Positions 35,699-44,182 of a stretch of 64,000 bases of DNA are shown here, piece after piece. The stretch spans positions 1,550,001 through 1,614,000 of the forward strand of contig NZ_CP023695.1 of NCBI RefSeq assembly GCF_008704395.1. The letters are read 5' to 3'. The translations under genes were made by a program, and so were the position numbers. The notes beneath the pieces are model-generated. The model ran no database searches. It worked only from the letters and a program-made list of their open reading frames with translations, and was not told the origin of the DNA. Positions within the stretch are counted from its first letter, which is position 1. Every line of letters begins with the position of its first letter. The DNA is from Streptomyces alboniger. Lineage in GTDB: Bacteria > Actinomycetota > Actinomycetes > Streptomycetales > Streptomycetaceae.

Positions 35699-36898
35699 GT
35701 GACGCACGACGAAGCGCCGCTGCTCGCGGACCTCATGCCGTGGTCCGTCGCACCGCTCCGGCCGGGCCGCGGGTGGCCGATGGGACCGGACGCCGCATCG
35801 TTGAAGGCCCGCTGGGCGGCCTTCCTCCGCGCGGACGACGCGGCCCGCGAGGCCCTCTTCCGCCCGACCCGCTCCCGCACCCTGCACTCGGCCGTCGCCC
35901 AACTCCCGGGCCACCCCTGCGGAACGGGCCGCCTGGTCAGGGAGGCGGGCCCCTGCCCCGAGCCCGTGCGCGTCGCCCACGGCCCCTTCGACGAGCAATG
36001 GCTGATCCCCGACCACCGCCTCCTGGACGTGGCCCGTCCCGAGCTGTGGCGGGTCGCCGGCGAGGGCCAGCTCTTCGTCGTCGAACAGGGCTACGTGCCC
36101 GGTGCCGCGGGGCCCGTGGTCCTCGCGTCGGCCGCGCTGCCGGACGGGCACTCACCGGCCGGGCGGCCCGGCCGCGTCAGACCGCTGTTCCGCCGCCCCG
36201 GGGGCCGGGAACCCAACGTGGCGCCCGGCCTGCTCGGGCACCTGTCGGGGCTGCTCGGCGAGGAGGTCACGGCGCGGACGCTGCTCGCCTGGGTGTTCGC
36301 CACGGGGTCCGGTTCGGCGGCGGGCTGCCGCGTGCCGCTCACGGCGGACGCCGGGCTCTGGGCGCGGGGCGTGGCCCTCGGGCGGGGACTGCTGCGGCTT
36401 CACCTGCGCGGCGACGGCGAGCGCCCGAAGCTGCCCGGGGGGCGCAGACCGTATGTCCGCGCGCCGCTGCCCGCGCGCCCCCGCTCACTGTCGTACGAGG
36501 CCGGGGAACAGGTCCTGCGGGTCGGCGAGGAGGGGGTCATCTCGCCGGTACCGAAGGAGGCATGGGAGTTCGAGGTGAGCGGGGTGCGGGTGCTGGAGCG
36601 GTGGTTCGGGCAGCGCGCGGGCGACCCGGAGACGGAGCCGGGGACGCTGGAGGCGATCCGGCCCGCGGCATGGCCGCAGGCCTGGACGTCCGAACTCCTC
36701 GAACTGATCACGATCATCGCGCTGATCGCGGAACTCGCTCCGAGGCAGCGTGAGTTGCGGGACGCGCTCGACGAGTCGATCACCGGGGACGAATTGCGGC
36801 GGGCGGGCGTCCTGCCCGTGCCCGACGGCGCACGGCGGCCGGCATCCGTCCTCGATCACCACGAGGAGGGGCCGGAGGGGCAGTTCGCGCTGCTCTAA
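35699..36898 (+). CDS. Protein resembling the C-terminal specificity domain of type ISP restriction enzymes, without catalytic domains
   Basis: A 399-residue soluble protein. The C-terminal third, WEFEVSGVRVLERWFGQRAG, TLEAIRPAAWPQAWTSELLE and LAPRQRELRDAL, resembles the target-recognition/C-terminal domain of type ISP restriction-methyltransferases. No methyltransferase NPPF/Y motif, helicase Walker motifs or nuclease is visible. The N-terminal two thirds (APLRPGRGWPMGPDAASLKA and HGPFDEQWLIPDHR) are conserved in streptomycetes as far as I recall. GTG 35699 is chosen as leaderless: TACGAT at 35685-35690 is 8 nt upstream; ATG 35690 would overlap the -10. The role is unknown; DNA binding is an inference. 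Confidence 0.75.
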   Translation: MTHDEAPLLADLMPWSVAPLRPGRGWPMGPDAASLKARWAAFLRADDAAREALFRPTRSRTLHSAVAQLPGHPCGTGRLVREAGPCPEPVRVAHGPFDEQWLIPDHRLLDVARPELWRVAGEGQLFVVEQGYVPGAAGPVVLASAALPDGHSPAGRPGRVRPLFRRPGGREPNVAPGLLGHLSGLLGEEVTARTLLAWVFATGSGSAAGCRVPLTADAGLWARGVALGRGLLRLHLRGDGERPKLPGGRRPYVRAPLPARPRSLSYEAGEQVLRVGEEGVISPVPKEAWEFEVSGVRVLERWFGQRAGDPETEPGTLEAIRPAAWPQAWTSELLELITIIALIAELAPRQRELRDALDESITGDELRRAGVLPVPDGARRPASVLDHHEEGPEGQFALL

Positions 36899-37004
36899 GG
36901 CCGGCTCACGGGTCGGCACCGGTCATGGGGGTGGGTGTGGGCGTGCATGACAAGGTTGTCATCGGGGGACGCGGGGAGGGGTCTAACGGGTGGGTGGGAA
37001 AGAC

Positions 37005-37047
37005 CCGCCGCGGAGCGGCGGCTCAGTCCCGGGGACCACCCGTGGTC
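37005..37047. terminator. Hairpins between convergent genes
   Basis: CCGCCGC-GGA-GCGGCGG (37005-37021) is a perfect 7-bp stem; GACCA-CCCG-TGGTC (37034-37047) follows and overlaps the stop of the leftward gene. The 147-bp gap otherwise holds nothing recognisable. Confidence 0.5.
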
Positions 37048-37315
37048 AGCGACCGCCGAAGAGCGATCGCCGCAGCCTGCGCAGCGGCGCGAAGAGCGAG
37101 ACATGCCTCACTCGGGCACCCCTGCTGCTGCGGGCGCGCGTGGTGTCACGTGAGGTGAGCTCACGCATCAGCAGCGTCGCCTCGTGCGACTCGCGCTGCG
37201 GGACGGCGGGGCCGCCCAGCACCGAGAGATGACGATCGAGACGCGAGCTGCTCGCGCTGCTCCCACAAGTGATCGCAGGGACACGCGCCCTGCTGCGCAC
37301 CGTTATCTGTTCCAT
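37046..37315 (-). CDS. Small basic hypothetical protein
   Basis: An 89-residue, Arg/Ser-rich protein (MEQITVRSRARVPAITCGSS onward) with a central DRHLSVLGGPAVPQRE and LLMRELTSRD, and a basic amphipathic tail SLFAPLRRLRRSLFGGR that could touch membrane or nucleic acid. GGGGAG is 4 nt ahead of ATG 37315, supporting translation. No known domain. It is divergent from the kinase gene across about 320 bp. Confidence 0.55.
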   Translation of the reverse strand: MEQITVRSRARVPAITCGSSASSSRLDRHLSVLGGPAVPQRESHEATLLMRELTSRDTTRARSSRGARVRHVSLFAPLRRLRRSLFGGR

Positions 37316-37636
37316 GTCACTCCCCACCCGTACGAGGGCACCCGGCCCAGGGCAGGTTAACCCTATCGCCCCGCGGTGACACACGTGTATCCCGGGCGCA
37401 GGATTCACCTCCCCCACAAGGGGGTTGACGACTACTCTCCGAATATGAGTGATTCCAGGGCGAGTTGGACATACACCCCCTGAGGCCTGCGCGGGCGGCG
37501 GCCCCGCCAGGGCTCACGTGGGCTATCTCACGTGCCGCCATCCGCATTCCCGTTCGTACGGGCAACCGCCTCCCCCTTCCTACGGGGGGTTGCTACTTTT
37601 GTGGAGAATCGCACCGCTGCGAATGGGGGGGCGCCC
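37316..37636. promoter_or_regulatory. Divergent promoter region of the kinase gene
   Basis: Contains ACACGTGT (37381-37388), an inverted repeat CCCCC-ACAA-GGGGG, and TTGACG at 37425-37430 without an ideal -10. A TTGCTA and GAGAAT pair lies at about 37585-37605, before the kinase start. No gene recognised. Confidence 0.35.
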
Positions 37637-39352
37637 GTGAGCCGGTCAGAGCGTGTGATCGCCGGGCGGTACCGCCTTCTGGCGCCGCTCGGCGAGGGCG
37701 GGATGGGCACCGTGTGGCGGGCCAGGGACGATGTGCTCGGGCGCGAGGTCGCCGTCAAGGAGGTGCGCGCGCCCGCCGGCCTCCCGGCGAGCGAGGTGGA
37801 CCGGCTGTACGCCCGTCTTGAGCGGGAGGCCTGGGCGGCCGCCCGCATCCCGCACCGCAATGTGGTCACGGTCTATGACGTGGCGACGGACGAGGGGCGT
37901 CCCTGGATCGTCATGGAGCTGGTGCGGGGGCTCTCCCTGGCCGAGGTCCTCGACGCGGAGGGGACCCTGCCCCCGCAGCGCGTCGCCCGCATCGGCGCCG
38001 AGGTGCTCGCGGCCCTGCGCGCCGCCCATGACGCCGGTGTCCTGCACCGCGACGTCAAACCCGGCAACGTACTGATCGCCAACGACGGCCGGGTCGTCCT
38101 CACCGACTTCGGCATCGCCATGGTCGAGGGCACCTCCGCACTGACGATGACCGGGGAGGTCGTCGGGTCGCCAGAATTCCTCGCTCCGGAGCGGGCGTTG
38201 GGCAACCACCCCGGACCCGCGTCCGATCTGTGGTCGCTCGGCGTGCTGCTCTACGCGGCCGTGGAGGGAAGTTCGCCGTTCCGCCAGGACACCCCGCTGA
38301 GCACGCTGCGCGCGGTGGTGGACGAGGAACTGCCGCCCGCCCGCAACGCCGGGCCGCTCACCTCGGTCATCGAGGGGCTGCTGCGCAAGGATCCGGACGA
38401 GCGGATGCCCGCCGCCGACGCCGAGCGCGACCTGCGGCTCATCATCTCGGGCGGCAGGCCGCTCGGCGGGACCCCTCTCAGCCACCAGCCGACCGTCACG
38501 GCCGGACCCGGGCCGTACGGCTCCCCGGTGCCCGCGCCTCTCCCCGCCCCCTCTCCGCAACCCGCCCGGCCCTCCCCGGACACCACGACGACCGAGCCGG
38601 ACCGGCGCCGCCGCACGGCGCTCGCCCTGATCGCGGGGTTCATCGCCCTGGCACTGGCCCTGGCCGGACTCACGTACGCCTTGGTCAACCGCGACAGCGG
38701 CGGCGGGGGCAACGGCGGCGGTTCAGCGAGCCAGGACTCCCCCGCTGTGACGGGCGGCGGGGACGGGGCCGACCGGACGGCGGGGGGCTCGGGCGGCGGG
38801 TCCGGCGACGGCGGTTCGCGGAGGGACTCCCCGGACGACGGCGGCGAGGGTGACGACGGGGGCAGGTCCAAGGGCGGTGGCGGCGGCAGCGGCGGAGGCG
38901 GAGGCGGGGCCAACGGCGGTACGACCGCTCCGCCCGCCCAGACCGTGAAGGTCCACGTCTCCGGCGCCCACACCGAGTACGAGGGCTCCTGTCCGCCGAC
39001 GGCGGGCCAAGCGCCGTCGTTCACCGCGACGTTCACGGTCGGGCGCGTGCCGGCCGACGTCCAGTACCGGTGGGTCACCGCATCGGGCGAGCCGGGCGAC
39101 CCGGGGTGGAAGACGCTGTCGTTCCCCTCCGGAGGCGGCAGGACGCGGCAGGCCCATCACGTCGAGGCGGCGTACGGGCCGGGCAACGGCACGGTCACGA
39201 ACTCGATGAGCGTGCAGGTGCGCGACCCCGTGGACGTGACGTCCAACGCGGTGGCGTACTCGGTCACGTGCGTGCAGGAGACCCCGACGGGCGGGGCCTC
39301 CTACTCGCCGAACGCGTTCGCCCAGCAAGCGGTGGTCAGGCCGCCGAGGTGA
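37637..39352 (+). CDS. Transmembrane Ser/Thr protein kinase (PknB-like) with extracytoplasmic domain
   Basis: A 571-residue receptor-like kinase. Catalytic domain residues 12-275: LGEGGMGTVWRARD, Lys41 in VAVKEV, HRDVKPGN with Asp139, DFG at 157-159, and VGSPEFLAPERA. A Pro-rich juxtamembrane stretch follows, then one membrane helix (ALIAGFIALALALAGLTYAL) near residues 335-355. The outside part starts with a long Gly/Ser/Asp low-complexity linker and ends in a roughly 130-residue Ig-like beta domain with two Cys (EYEGSCPPT, YSVTCVQET). GTG 37637 follows a G-rich ribosome site. Its 3' end overlaps the convergent lipase gene by 17 bp. Ligand unknown; PASTA repeats are absent. Confidence 0.93.
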   Translation: MSRSERVIAGRYRLLAPLGEGGMGTVWRARDDVLGREVAVKEVRAPAGLPASEVDRLYARLEREAWAAARIPHRNVVTVYDVATDEGRPWIVMELVRGLSLAEVLDAEGTLPPQRVARIGAEVLAALRAAHDAGVLHRDVKPGNVLIANDGRVVLTDFGIAMVEGTSALTMTGEVVGSPEFLAPERALGNHPGPASDLWSLGVLLYAAVEGSSPFRQDTPLSTLRAVVDEELPPARNAGPLTSVIEGLLRKDPDERMPAADAERDLRLIISGGRPLGGTPLSHQPTVTAGPGPYGSPVPAPLPAPSPQPARPSPDTTTTEPDRRRRTALALIAGFIALALALAGLTYALVNRDSGGGGNGGGSASQDSPAVTGGGDGADRTAGGSGGGSGDGGSRRDSPDDGGEGDDGGRSKGGGGGSGGGGGGANGGTTAPPAQTVKVHVSGAHTEYEGSCPPTAGQAPSFTATFTVGRVPADVQYRWVTASGEPGDPGWKTLSFPSGGGRTRQAHHVEAAYGPGNGTVTNSMSVQVRDPVDVTSNAVAYSVTCVQETPTGGASYSPNAFAQQAVVRPPR

Positions 39353-40145
39353 ACACGGGGAGGTAGCCACCGGACTGTCCGGAGGCCGTGGGGTGGTAGG
39401 ACTCGCCGATGTTGAGCCAGTTCACGCTGTGCAGCCACGCGCTGCCCGAGCAGATCTCGTGGCCGGCGAAGGTGCGCGTGACGTCGCCGAAGGCGAAGCC
39501 GTGGTCGGCGGCGCGCTTGGCGGTCGCCGTGTTGAGGTAGTCGGCCGCGTCGTTGATCGCGGACCGCTCGCGCTCGGAGAGGCCGGCCGTGCACGAACCG
39601 CCCAGCTTGTAGAAGCGGGGGTAGCCGAGCACCACCACGCGGGCGGAGGGGGCCTTCGTCTTGATGGCGGAGTAGACCTTGTCGAGGTTGCCGGGGAGAG
39701 TCGAGTCCACGTACGAGCGCGCCTGGGCGATGCGGGAGAGGCAGCTGCTCTCGGACTGGAGCACACAGGTCGTCATGACGTCGGAGAAGCCGGCGTCGTT
39801 GCCTCCGACGGAGACGGAGACGAGACCGGTGCCGGAGCCGAGCGGGCCCAGCTGGTTCGCCAGAACATCACCCGTACGAGCGCCCGCACAAGCCGTGAAG
39901 TTGAAGCTCGAGGGTGAATGCGCGGCCGCCCAGAGGGCGGGGTAGGCGCGGGTGCTGCGCTTGCAGGAGCCGCTCCCGCTGTCGTAGGCACCGGCGCCGA
40001 CACCCGACGAATAGGAGTCGCCGAGCGCCACATAGCCGGTGGCCTTTGCCGACTGGTCCGCTTGTGCCGCTGTGGCCCCGGTGAGAGCGAAGGCGATGGA
40101 GAGGAGGAGCGAGGACATGTATGCCGTGGTTCGGGACAATCTCAT
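39336..40145 (-). CDS. Secreted SGNH/GDSL lipase-esterase
   Basis: A 269-residue secreted enzyme. Signal peptide 1-28 (MRLSRTTAYMSSLLLSIAFA, then AAQADQ). GDSL block YVALGDSYSSGVGAG (nucleophile Ser), block III SVGGNDAGFSD, block V SYHPTASGQSGGY with the catalytic His. Six Cys suggest three disulfides, as in Streptomyces GDSL lipases. GGGAGG precedes ATG 40145. It hydrolyses short to medium acyl esters outside the cell. It is convergent with the kinase gene, sharing 17 bp at the 3' ends. Confidence 0.95.
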   Translation of the reverse strand: MRLSRTTAYMSSLLLSIAFALTGATAAQADQSAKATGYVALGDSYSSGVGAGAYDSGSGSCKRSTRAYPALWAAAHSPSSFNFTACAGARTGDVLANQLGPLGSGTGLVSVSVGGNDAGFSDVMTTCVLQSESSCLSRIAQARSYVDSTLPGNLDKVYSAIKTKAPSARVVVLGYPRFYKLGGSCTAGLSERERSAINDAADYLNTATAKRAADHGFAFGDVTRTFAGHEICSGSAWLHSVNWLNIGESYHPTASGQSGGYLPVFTSAA

Positions 40146-40381
40146 GGAACCTCCCTTAGCAGGGTTTCCGCCTTGTCCGTGGTAGCACGCACCCCCGCCT
40201 GTCGATAGTGTCCATGTCAACAAATTCTTCAACGATTCCCCTCCGCGCACGCCGAGTTCACCCGCGTCTCAGCGGTCTGACGGGGAACATCTGCGCGGAT
40301 TCTCGGCGTCTTGACGGCCCGCCGGGGACTGCGCGACATTGAAGCCCGGCATCCGGCGCGTCGGGGGGCGAAGAGTCGCGA

Positions 40382-40843
40382 ATGCAGACCATCAGGATCA
40401 AGGCACCGCCATCAGGTACAGGGAGCGGCGCCGGGCAGGACGCCGGGCGCGAGACCGAGAACGACACCGAGCAGGGCCGCCACAAGGATCTGCTGCCGCT
40501 GCTCGTGGGCGCCGCCGTCGCCGTGGGGGCGGTCGGCGCGATGCTCGCGCTGGTCGACCTCGAATCGCCGCTGCGCGGGCCCTTCACCCTCTTCTTCCTC
40601 CTCGCCGCGCCTGGAGCGGCGATCGCCGCCGCGCTGCGGGCCCTCGCGCCGTGGGGGCGTGCCGTGGCCTCCGTGGCCGGCGCCGTCGCGGTCGACCTCC
40701 TCGTGGCGCAGGGGATGCTGGCGCTGCACATGTGGTCGGTGCGCGGTGGAATCGTCGCCGTCACCGCTCTCAGCGCGCTCACTCTTGTGGCGGCGGTGGC
40801 GGGGCGCCTGCGCCGCCGTGCGGCAAGAAGGTGGACTGCCTGA
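40382..40843 (+). CDS. Small four-helix membrane protein, first gene of exopolysaccharide locus
   Basis: A 153-residue protein with a hydrophilic N-terminus of about 35 residues and four predicted helices (LLPLLVGAAVAVGAVGAML, TLFFLLAAPGAAIAAALRAL, SVAGAVAVDLLVAQGMLAL, VTALSALTLVAAVAG). No domain recognised. Its stop is 1 bp before the next gene's GTG, so it is coupled to the acyltransferase. Comparable small proteins occur at the heads of polysaccharide operons, but the role here is unknown. Confidence 0.7.
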   Translation: MQTIRIKAPPSGTGSGAGQDAGRETENDTEQGRHKDLLPLLVGAAVAVGAVGAMLALVDLESPLRGPFTLFFLLAAPGAAIAAALRALAPWGRAVASVAGAVAVDLLVAQGMLALHMWSVRGGIVAVTALSALTLVAAVAGRLRRRAARRWTA

Positions 40844-40844
40844 C

Positions 40845-41945
40845 GTGACCATCACCGTGCACCGCCCCGGCGAGCTGACGGCCGCCGACCGGGCGGCGTG
40901 GACCGCCGTACAGTCCAAGGCCCACCTCCACGGCTCGCCCGAGCTGGGCAACCCCTTCCTCGCCCCGGAGTTCGCACTCGCCACGGCTCACGGACGGCGC
41001 GGGGTGCGGATCGCCGTCGTACGCGAAGGCGGCGAACCGGCCGCGTTCTTCCCCTTCCAGCGGTCCGTCACCGGCGTGGGCCGGGCCATCGGGCTCGGCG
41101 TCTCGGACTGCCAGGGCCTGGTGCACCGCCCCGGGTTCCGCTGGGACGGCCGGGAGCTGCTGCGCGCCTGCGGGCTCTTCGTATGGGAGTTCGACCATCT
41201 GGCGGGCGGGCAGGGGCCGTTCGAGACGGGGGCCACCGGCTCCTTTCCCTCCCCCGTCATCGACATCGACGAGGGATACGAGACCTATCTCGGCCAACTA
41301 CGCGCGCGGTCGCCCAAGTTCACCCGCACGACACTCGCCAAGGAGCGCAGGCTCGGCCGCGACCACGGAGCGGTGCGCTACGTCCATGACGAGCGCGACC
41401 CCGAGGCCCTGGCCACCCTGATGGGCTGGAAGTCCGCGCAGTACCGCAGGACGGGGCGCAGCGACCGCTTCGCCCACCCCTGGATCACCGAGCTGGTGCG
41501 CCGGCTCTTCCACACCAGGAGCGAGTCGTTCGCCGGGATCCTCTCGGTGCTGTACGTGGCCGACGTACCGGTCGCGGCGCACTTCGGGCTGCGCGGCGAG
41601 CGGGTCCTCGCCTGCTGGTTCCCGGCCTACGACCCGGCGTTCTCGAAGTACTCGCCCGGCCTCGTGCTGCATCTGCGCATGGCCGAGGCGGCGGCCGCCG
41701 ACGGCATCGCGTATCTGGATCTCGGCCGTGGCCAGAAGGAATACAAGGACTCCCTGAAGACACGCGAACTCACCGTGTCGGAGGGGTGGGTGGCACTGCG
41801 CCATCCGGTGGCGCTCGGACACAGGGCGCGACGCGCTCCGGTCAGGGCGCTGCGGAACACCGTGCTGTCCAGGCCGGAATTCTTCGAACCGGCCGACAAA
41901 TTGCTCAAGCGGATGGGCAAAATCCGATCGCTGAGCAGGGATTAG
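40845..41945 (+). CDS. FemAB/GNAT-like acyltransferase for polysaccharide modification (BcsL-like)
   Basis: A 366-residue cytoplasmic protein of the Acetyltransf_6 / FemAB-like fold. The C-terminal half has VADVPVAAHFGLRGERVLAC and ISYLDLG-like GIAYLDLGRGQKEYKDSLK, typical of the second GNAT-like half, while SPKFTRTTLAKERRLGRDHG sits in the middle. Members attach acyl or aminoacyl groups during envelope or exopolysaccharide assembly. GTG 40845 is 1 bp after the preceding stop. Its place with glycosyltransferases, deacetylase and flippase argues that it acts on the lipid-linked sugar or a precursor. Confidence 0.85.
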   Translation: MTITVHRPGELTAADRAAWTAVQSKAHLHGSPELGNPFLAPEFALATAHGRRGVRIAVVREGGEPAAFFPFQRSVTGVGRAIGLGVSDCQGLVHRPGFRWDGRELLRACGLFVWEFDHLAGGQGPFETGATGSFPSPVIDIDEGYETYLGQLRARSPKFTRTTLAKERRLGRDHGAVRYVHDERDPEALATLMGWKSAQYRRTGRSDRFAHPWITELVRRLFHTRSESFAGILSVLYVADVPVAAHFGLRGERVLACWFPAYDPAFSKYSPGLVLHLRMAEAAAADGIAYLDLGRGQKEYKDSLKTRELTVSEGWVALRHPVALGHRARRAPVRALRNTVLSRPEFFEPADKLLKRMGKIRSLSRD

Positions 41946-42256
41946 AGCAGTCCGAATGTGACCGCATAGATTGCTCAAATAATGTGAAAAGCGAGGCCAT
42001 CTACCAGGTCTTGCCATAGAGTCTCAGTCATCAATACCGTCATACATCCACCCGCAACGACCCATCACGTAATGCGATCTAGGGGAGGGCTCAAGATCGC
42101 GATGGTTGTCTGCGGGGCGCGGTAGGGGGGTGCCGTGCCCGGTGATCGCTCTTCAGCCGGGTCACGTGCCGCGTTATGCCAGCTCACTCGGCATGCACGG
42201 AGATCTGTTTCGGCATGCTCAAGTGAGAGCCCCCCTTTCGAACCGGATCAATTACC
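41946..42256. promoter_or_regulatory. Long leader region before the glycosyltransferase operon
   Basis: About 360 bp separate the acyltransferase stop from the first glycosyltransferase. The first 150 bp are markedly AT-richer than surroundings (ATTGCTCAAATAATGTGAAA region near 41970), unlike the coding neighbourhood. I find no convincing protein here; it probably holds a second promoter, plus the hairpin at 42257. Confidence 0.45.
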
Positions 42257-42280
42257 GGACCGCCCGGGGGCGGGCGGTCC
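42257..42280. promoter_or_regulatory. Perfect 10-bp stem-loop in 5' leader of glycosyltransferase gene
   Basis: GGACCGCCCG, loop GGGG, CGGGCGGTCC, 25 bp upstream of ATG 42306. No U-run follows, so it is either a transcription attenuator of the actinomycete type or an mRNA structure affecting translation or stability of the six-gene polysaccharide message. Confidence 0.45.
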
Positions 42281-42305
42281 ACCGGACGAGAGGGATCACC
42301 GACTC

Positions 42306-43139
42306 ATGTCTTCTTTTGTGCACCCGGCCACCGCCGGACAGGACCCGTTAGACGAGATCACCAGGAACTACCGTCCGATCTCCACGCACTTGGCGATCAC
42401 TCCGCCGGTGAGTGTGGTGATTCCCGCGATGAACGAAGCGGAGAATCTTCCGTACGTCTTCAAGACACTTCCCGACTGGATCCACGAGGTCGTTCTCGTG
42501 GACGGGAACTCCACCGACGACACGGTGGCCGTGGCCCGCGAGCTGTGGCCGGACGTCAAGGTCGTCCGCCAGCTCGGCAAGGGCAAGGGCGACGCCCTGA
42601 TCACCGGCTTCGCCGCGTGCACGGGCGACATCATCGTGATGGTCGACGCCGACGGCTCTGCCGACGGCAGCGAGATCGTCTCCTATGTCTCCGCCCTCGT
42701 CTCGGGCGCCGACTTCGCCAAGGGCTCCCGCTTCGCCAACGGCGGCGGCACGGACGACATGACGCCGATCCGCAAGCTCGGCAACCACGTCCTGTGCTCC
42801 GTCGTCAACGCCAAGTTCGGCGCCCGCTACACCGACCTCTGCTACGGCTACAACGCCTTCTGGCGGCACTGCCTCGACAAGATCGAGCTCGACTGCACCG
42901 GCTTCGAGGTCGAGACCCTGATGAACATCCGGGTGGTCAAGGCCGGGCTGAAGGTGCAGGAGATCCCGAGCCACGAGTACCTGCGGATCCACGGCGCCAG
43001 CAACCTCAGGGCCGTCCGCGACGGCATCCGCGTACTGAAGGTGATCCTCGCCGAGCGCTCCAGCCGCGGCAGGCGCGGCGACCGGCGCAAGGGCGCGCGG
43101 GGCCTCCCCTTCGGCAAGGGCCAGGGAGAGGTGTCTTGA
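42306..43139 (+). CDS. Glycosyltransferase family 2 (DPM1/DGT1-like)
   Basis: A 277-residue GT-A enzyme: SVVIPAMNEAENLPYVFKTL at about 35-54, first Asp motif VLVDGNSTDDT, and metal-binding VMVDADGSADGS at about 110-121. GLCYGYNAFWR-like TDLCYGYNAFWRHC and FEVETLMNIRVVKAG match dolichol/undecaprenyl-phosphate sugar transferases. No membrane helix. It probably makes a polyprenyl-linked sugar or extends the repeat unit. Its stop overlaps the next gene's TTG start. Confidence 0.9.
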   Translation: MSSFVHPATAGQDPLDEITRNYRPISTHLAITPPVSVVIPAMNEAENLPYVFKTLPDWIHEVVLVDGNSTDDTVAVARELWPDVKVVRQLGKGKGDALITGFAACTGDIIVMVDADGSADGSEIVSYVSALVSGADFAKGSRFANGGGTDDMTPIRKLGNHVLCSVVNAKFGARYTDLCYGYNAFWRHCLDKIELDCTGFEVETLMNIRVVKAGLKVQEIPSHEYLRIHGASNLRAVRDGIRVLKVILAERSSRGRRGDRRKGARGLPFGKGQGEVS

Positions 43140-44182
43140 GAACTGAGATCTCCGTTGTCATCTGTGTGTACACCGAGGACCGCTGGGAGGACATCCTGGC
43201 GGCGGTCTCCTCGGTGCGCGCGCAGTCGCGGGCGGCCCTGGAGACCCTTCTGGTGGTCGATCACAACGCCTCGCTCCTCGACCGCCTGGCCAGGGAGTAC
43301 AAGGAGACCGAGGGGGTGCGGGTGCTCGCCAACGCAGGCCCCCGCGGCCTGTCGGCCGGGCGCAACACCGGCATCGCGGCCTCGCGCGGCTCCGTCATCG
43401 CCTTCCTCGACGACGACGCCGTCGCCGAGCGGGACTGGCTGCGCCACTTCGCCGAGGCGTTCGAGGACCCGCGGGTCCTCGCAGTCGGCGGGCGCACCGA
43501 GCCGCTGTGGGAGTCCGGGCGGCGGCCCGTCTGGTTCCCCGAGGAGTTCGACTGGGTCGTCGGCTGTACGTACAAGGGGCACCCGGAGGGCCGCGCGCGG
43601 GTGCGCAACGTCCTCGGCGGCAACGCCTCCTTCCGTCGCTCCGCCTTCGACGTGGCGGGCGGCTTCGCGACCGGCATCGGCCGCGACGGCGACAAGCGGC
43701 CGCTCGGCTGCGAGGAGACGGAGTTCTGCATCCGGCTCACCCGCGCCCAGCCGGACGCGGTCCTGCTGATCGACGACCGCTCGGTGATCCACCACCGGGT
43801 GCCGGCGGCGCGGGAGCGGTTCCGCTACTTCCGTACGAGGACGTACGCCGAGGGCCTGTCGAAGGCCCTGGTGTCCCGGAGCGTGGGCGCGGGCAAGGGA
43901 CTTGAGTCCGAGCGGCGCTACACCACGCGCGTCCTGCCCGCCGGGGTGGGCCGTGGCCTGCGGGACGCTCTGCTCGGACGGCCCGGCGGCGCGGGCCGAG
44001 CGGGCGCCATCGTGGCGGGAGTGGCCGCAGCGGCCGGGGGGTACGTCCTCGGCAGTGTCCGTGCGCGCAGGGGAGGTACCACGTTCTCCGTCGTGGAGAT
44101 CGCCGATCAGGCCGGAGACACGCATGGCACGGGCGGAACGGGTAGCACCGGCGGCACGGGCGGCGACGGGGCCGCCGCATGA
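43136..44182 (+). CDS. Glycosyltransferase family 2
   Basis: A 348-residue enzyme from TTG 43136, which overlaps the previous stop (TTGA) with GGAGAGG upstream; no better in-frame start exists. The GT-A core is intact: ISVVICVYTEDRWEDILAAV, AGPRGLSAGRNTGIAASRG, and DxD-like FLDDDAVAERDWL. Later VLGGNASFRRSAFDVAGGF and CEETEFCIRL give the acceptor site and catalytic base. C-terminal GARAG-rich segments and a Gly/Thr-rich tail (GTGGTGSTGGTGG) may be a membrane-proximal tether. It probably elongates the exopolysaccharide repeat. Confidence 0.9.
   Translation: MRTEISVVICVYTEDRWEDILAAVSSVRAQSRAALETLLVVDHNASLLDRLAREYKETEGVRVLANAGPRGLSAGRNTGIAASRGSVIAFLDDDAVAERDWLRHFAEAFEDPRVLAVGGRTEPLWESGRRPVWFPEEFDWVVGCTYKGHPEGRARVRNVLGGNASFRRSAFDVAGGFATGIGRDGDKRPLGCEETEFCIRLTRAQPDAVLLIDDRSVIHHRVPAARERFRYFRTRTYAEGLSKALVSRSVGAGKGLESERRYTTRVLPAGVGRGLRDALLGRPGGAGRAGAIVAGVAAAAGGYVLGSVRARRGGTTFSVVEIADQAGDTHGTGGTGSTGGTGGDGAAA

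Noticed and set aside
37449..37640. Small plus-strand gene before the kinase
   Set aside because: Pro/Gly/Arg-rich, no ribosome site, and it overlaps the kinase start in a different frame.
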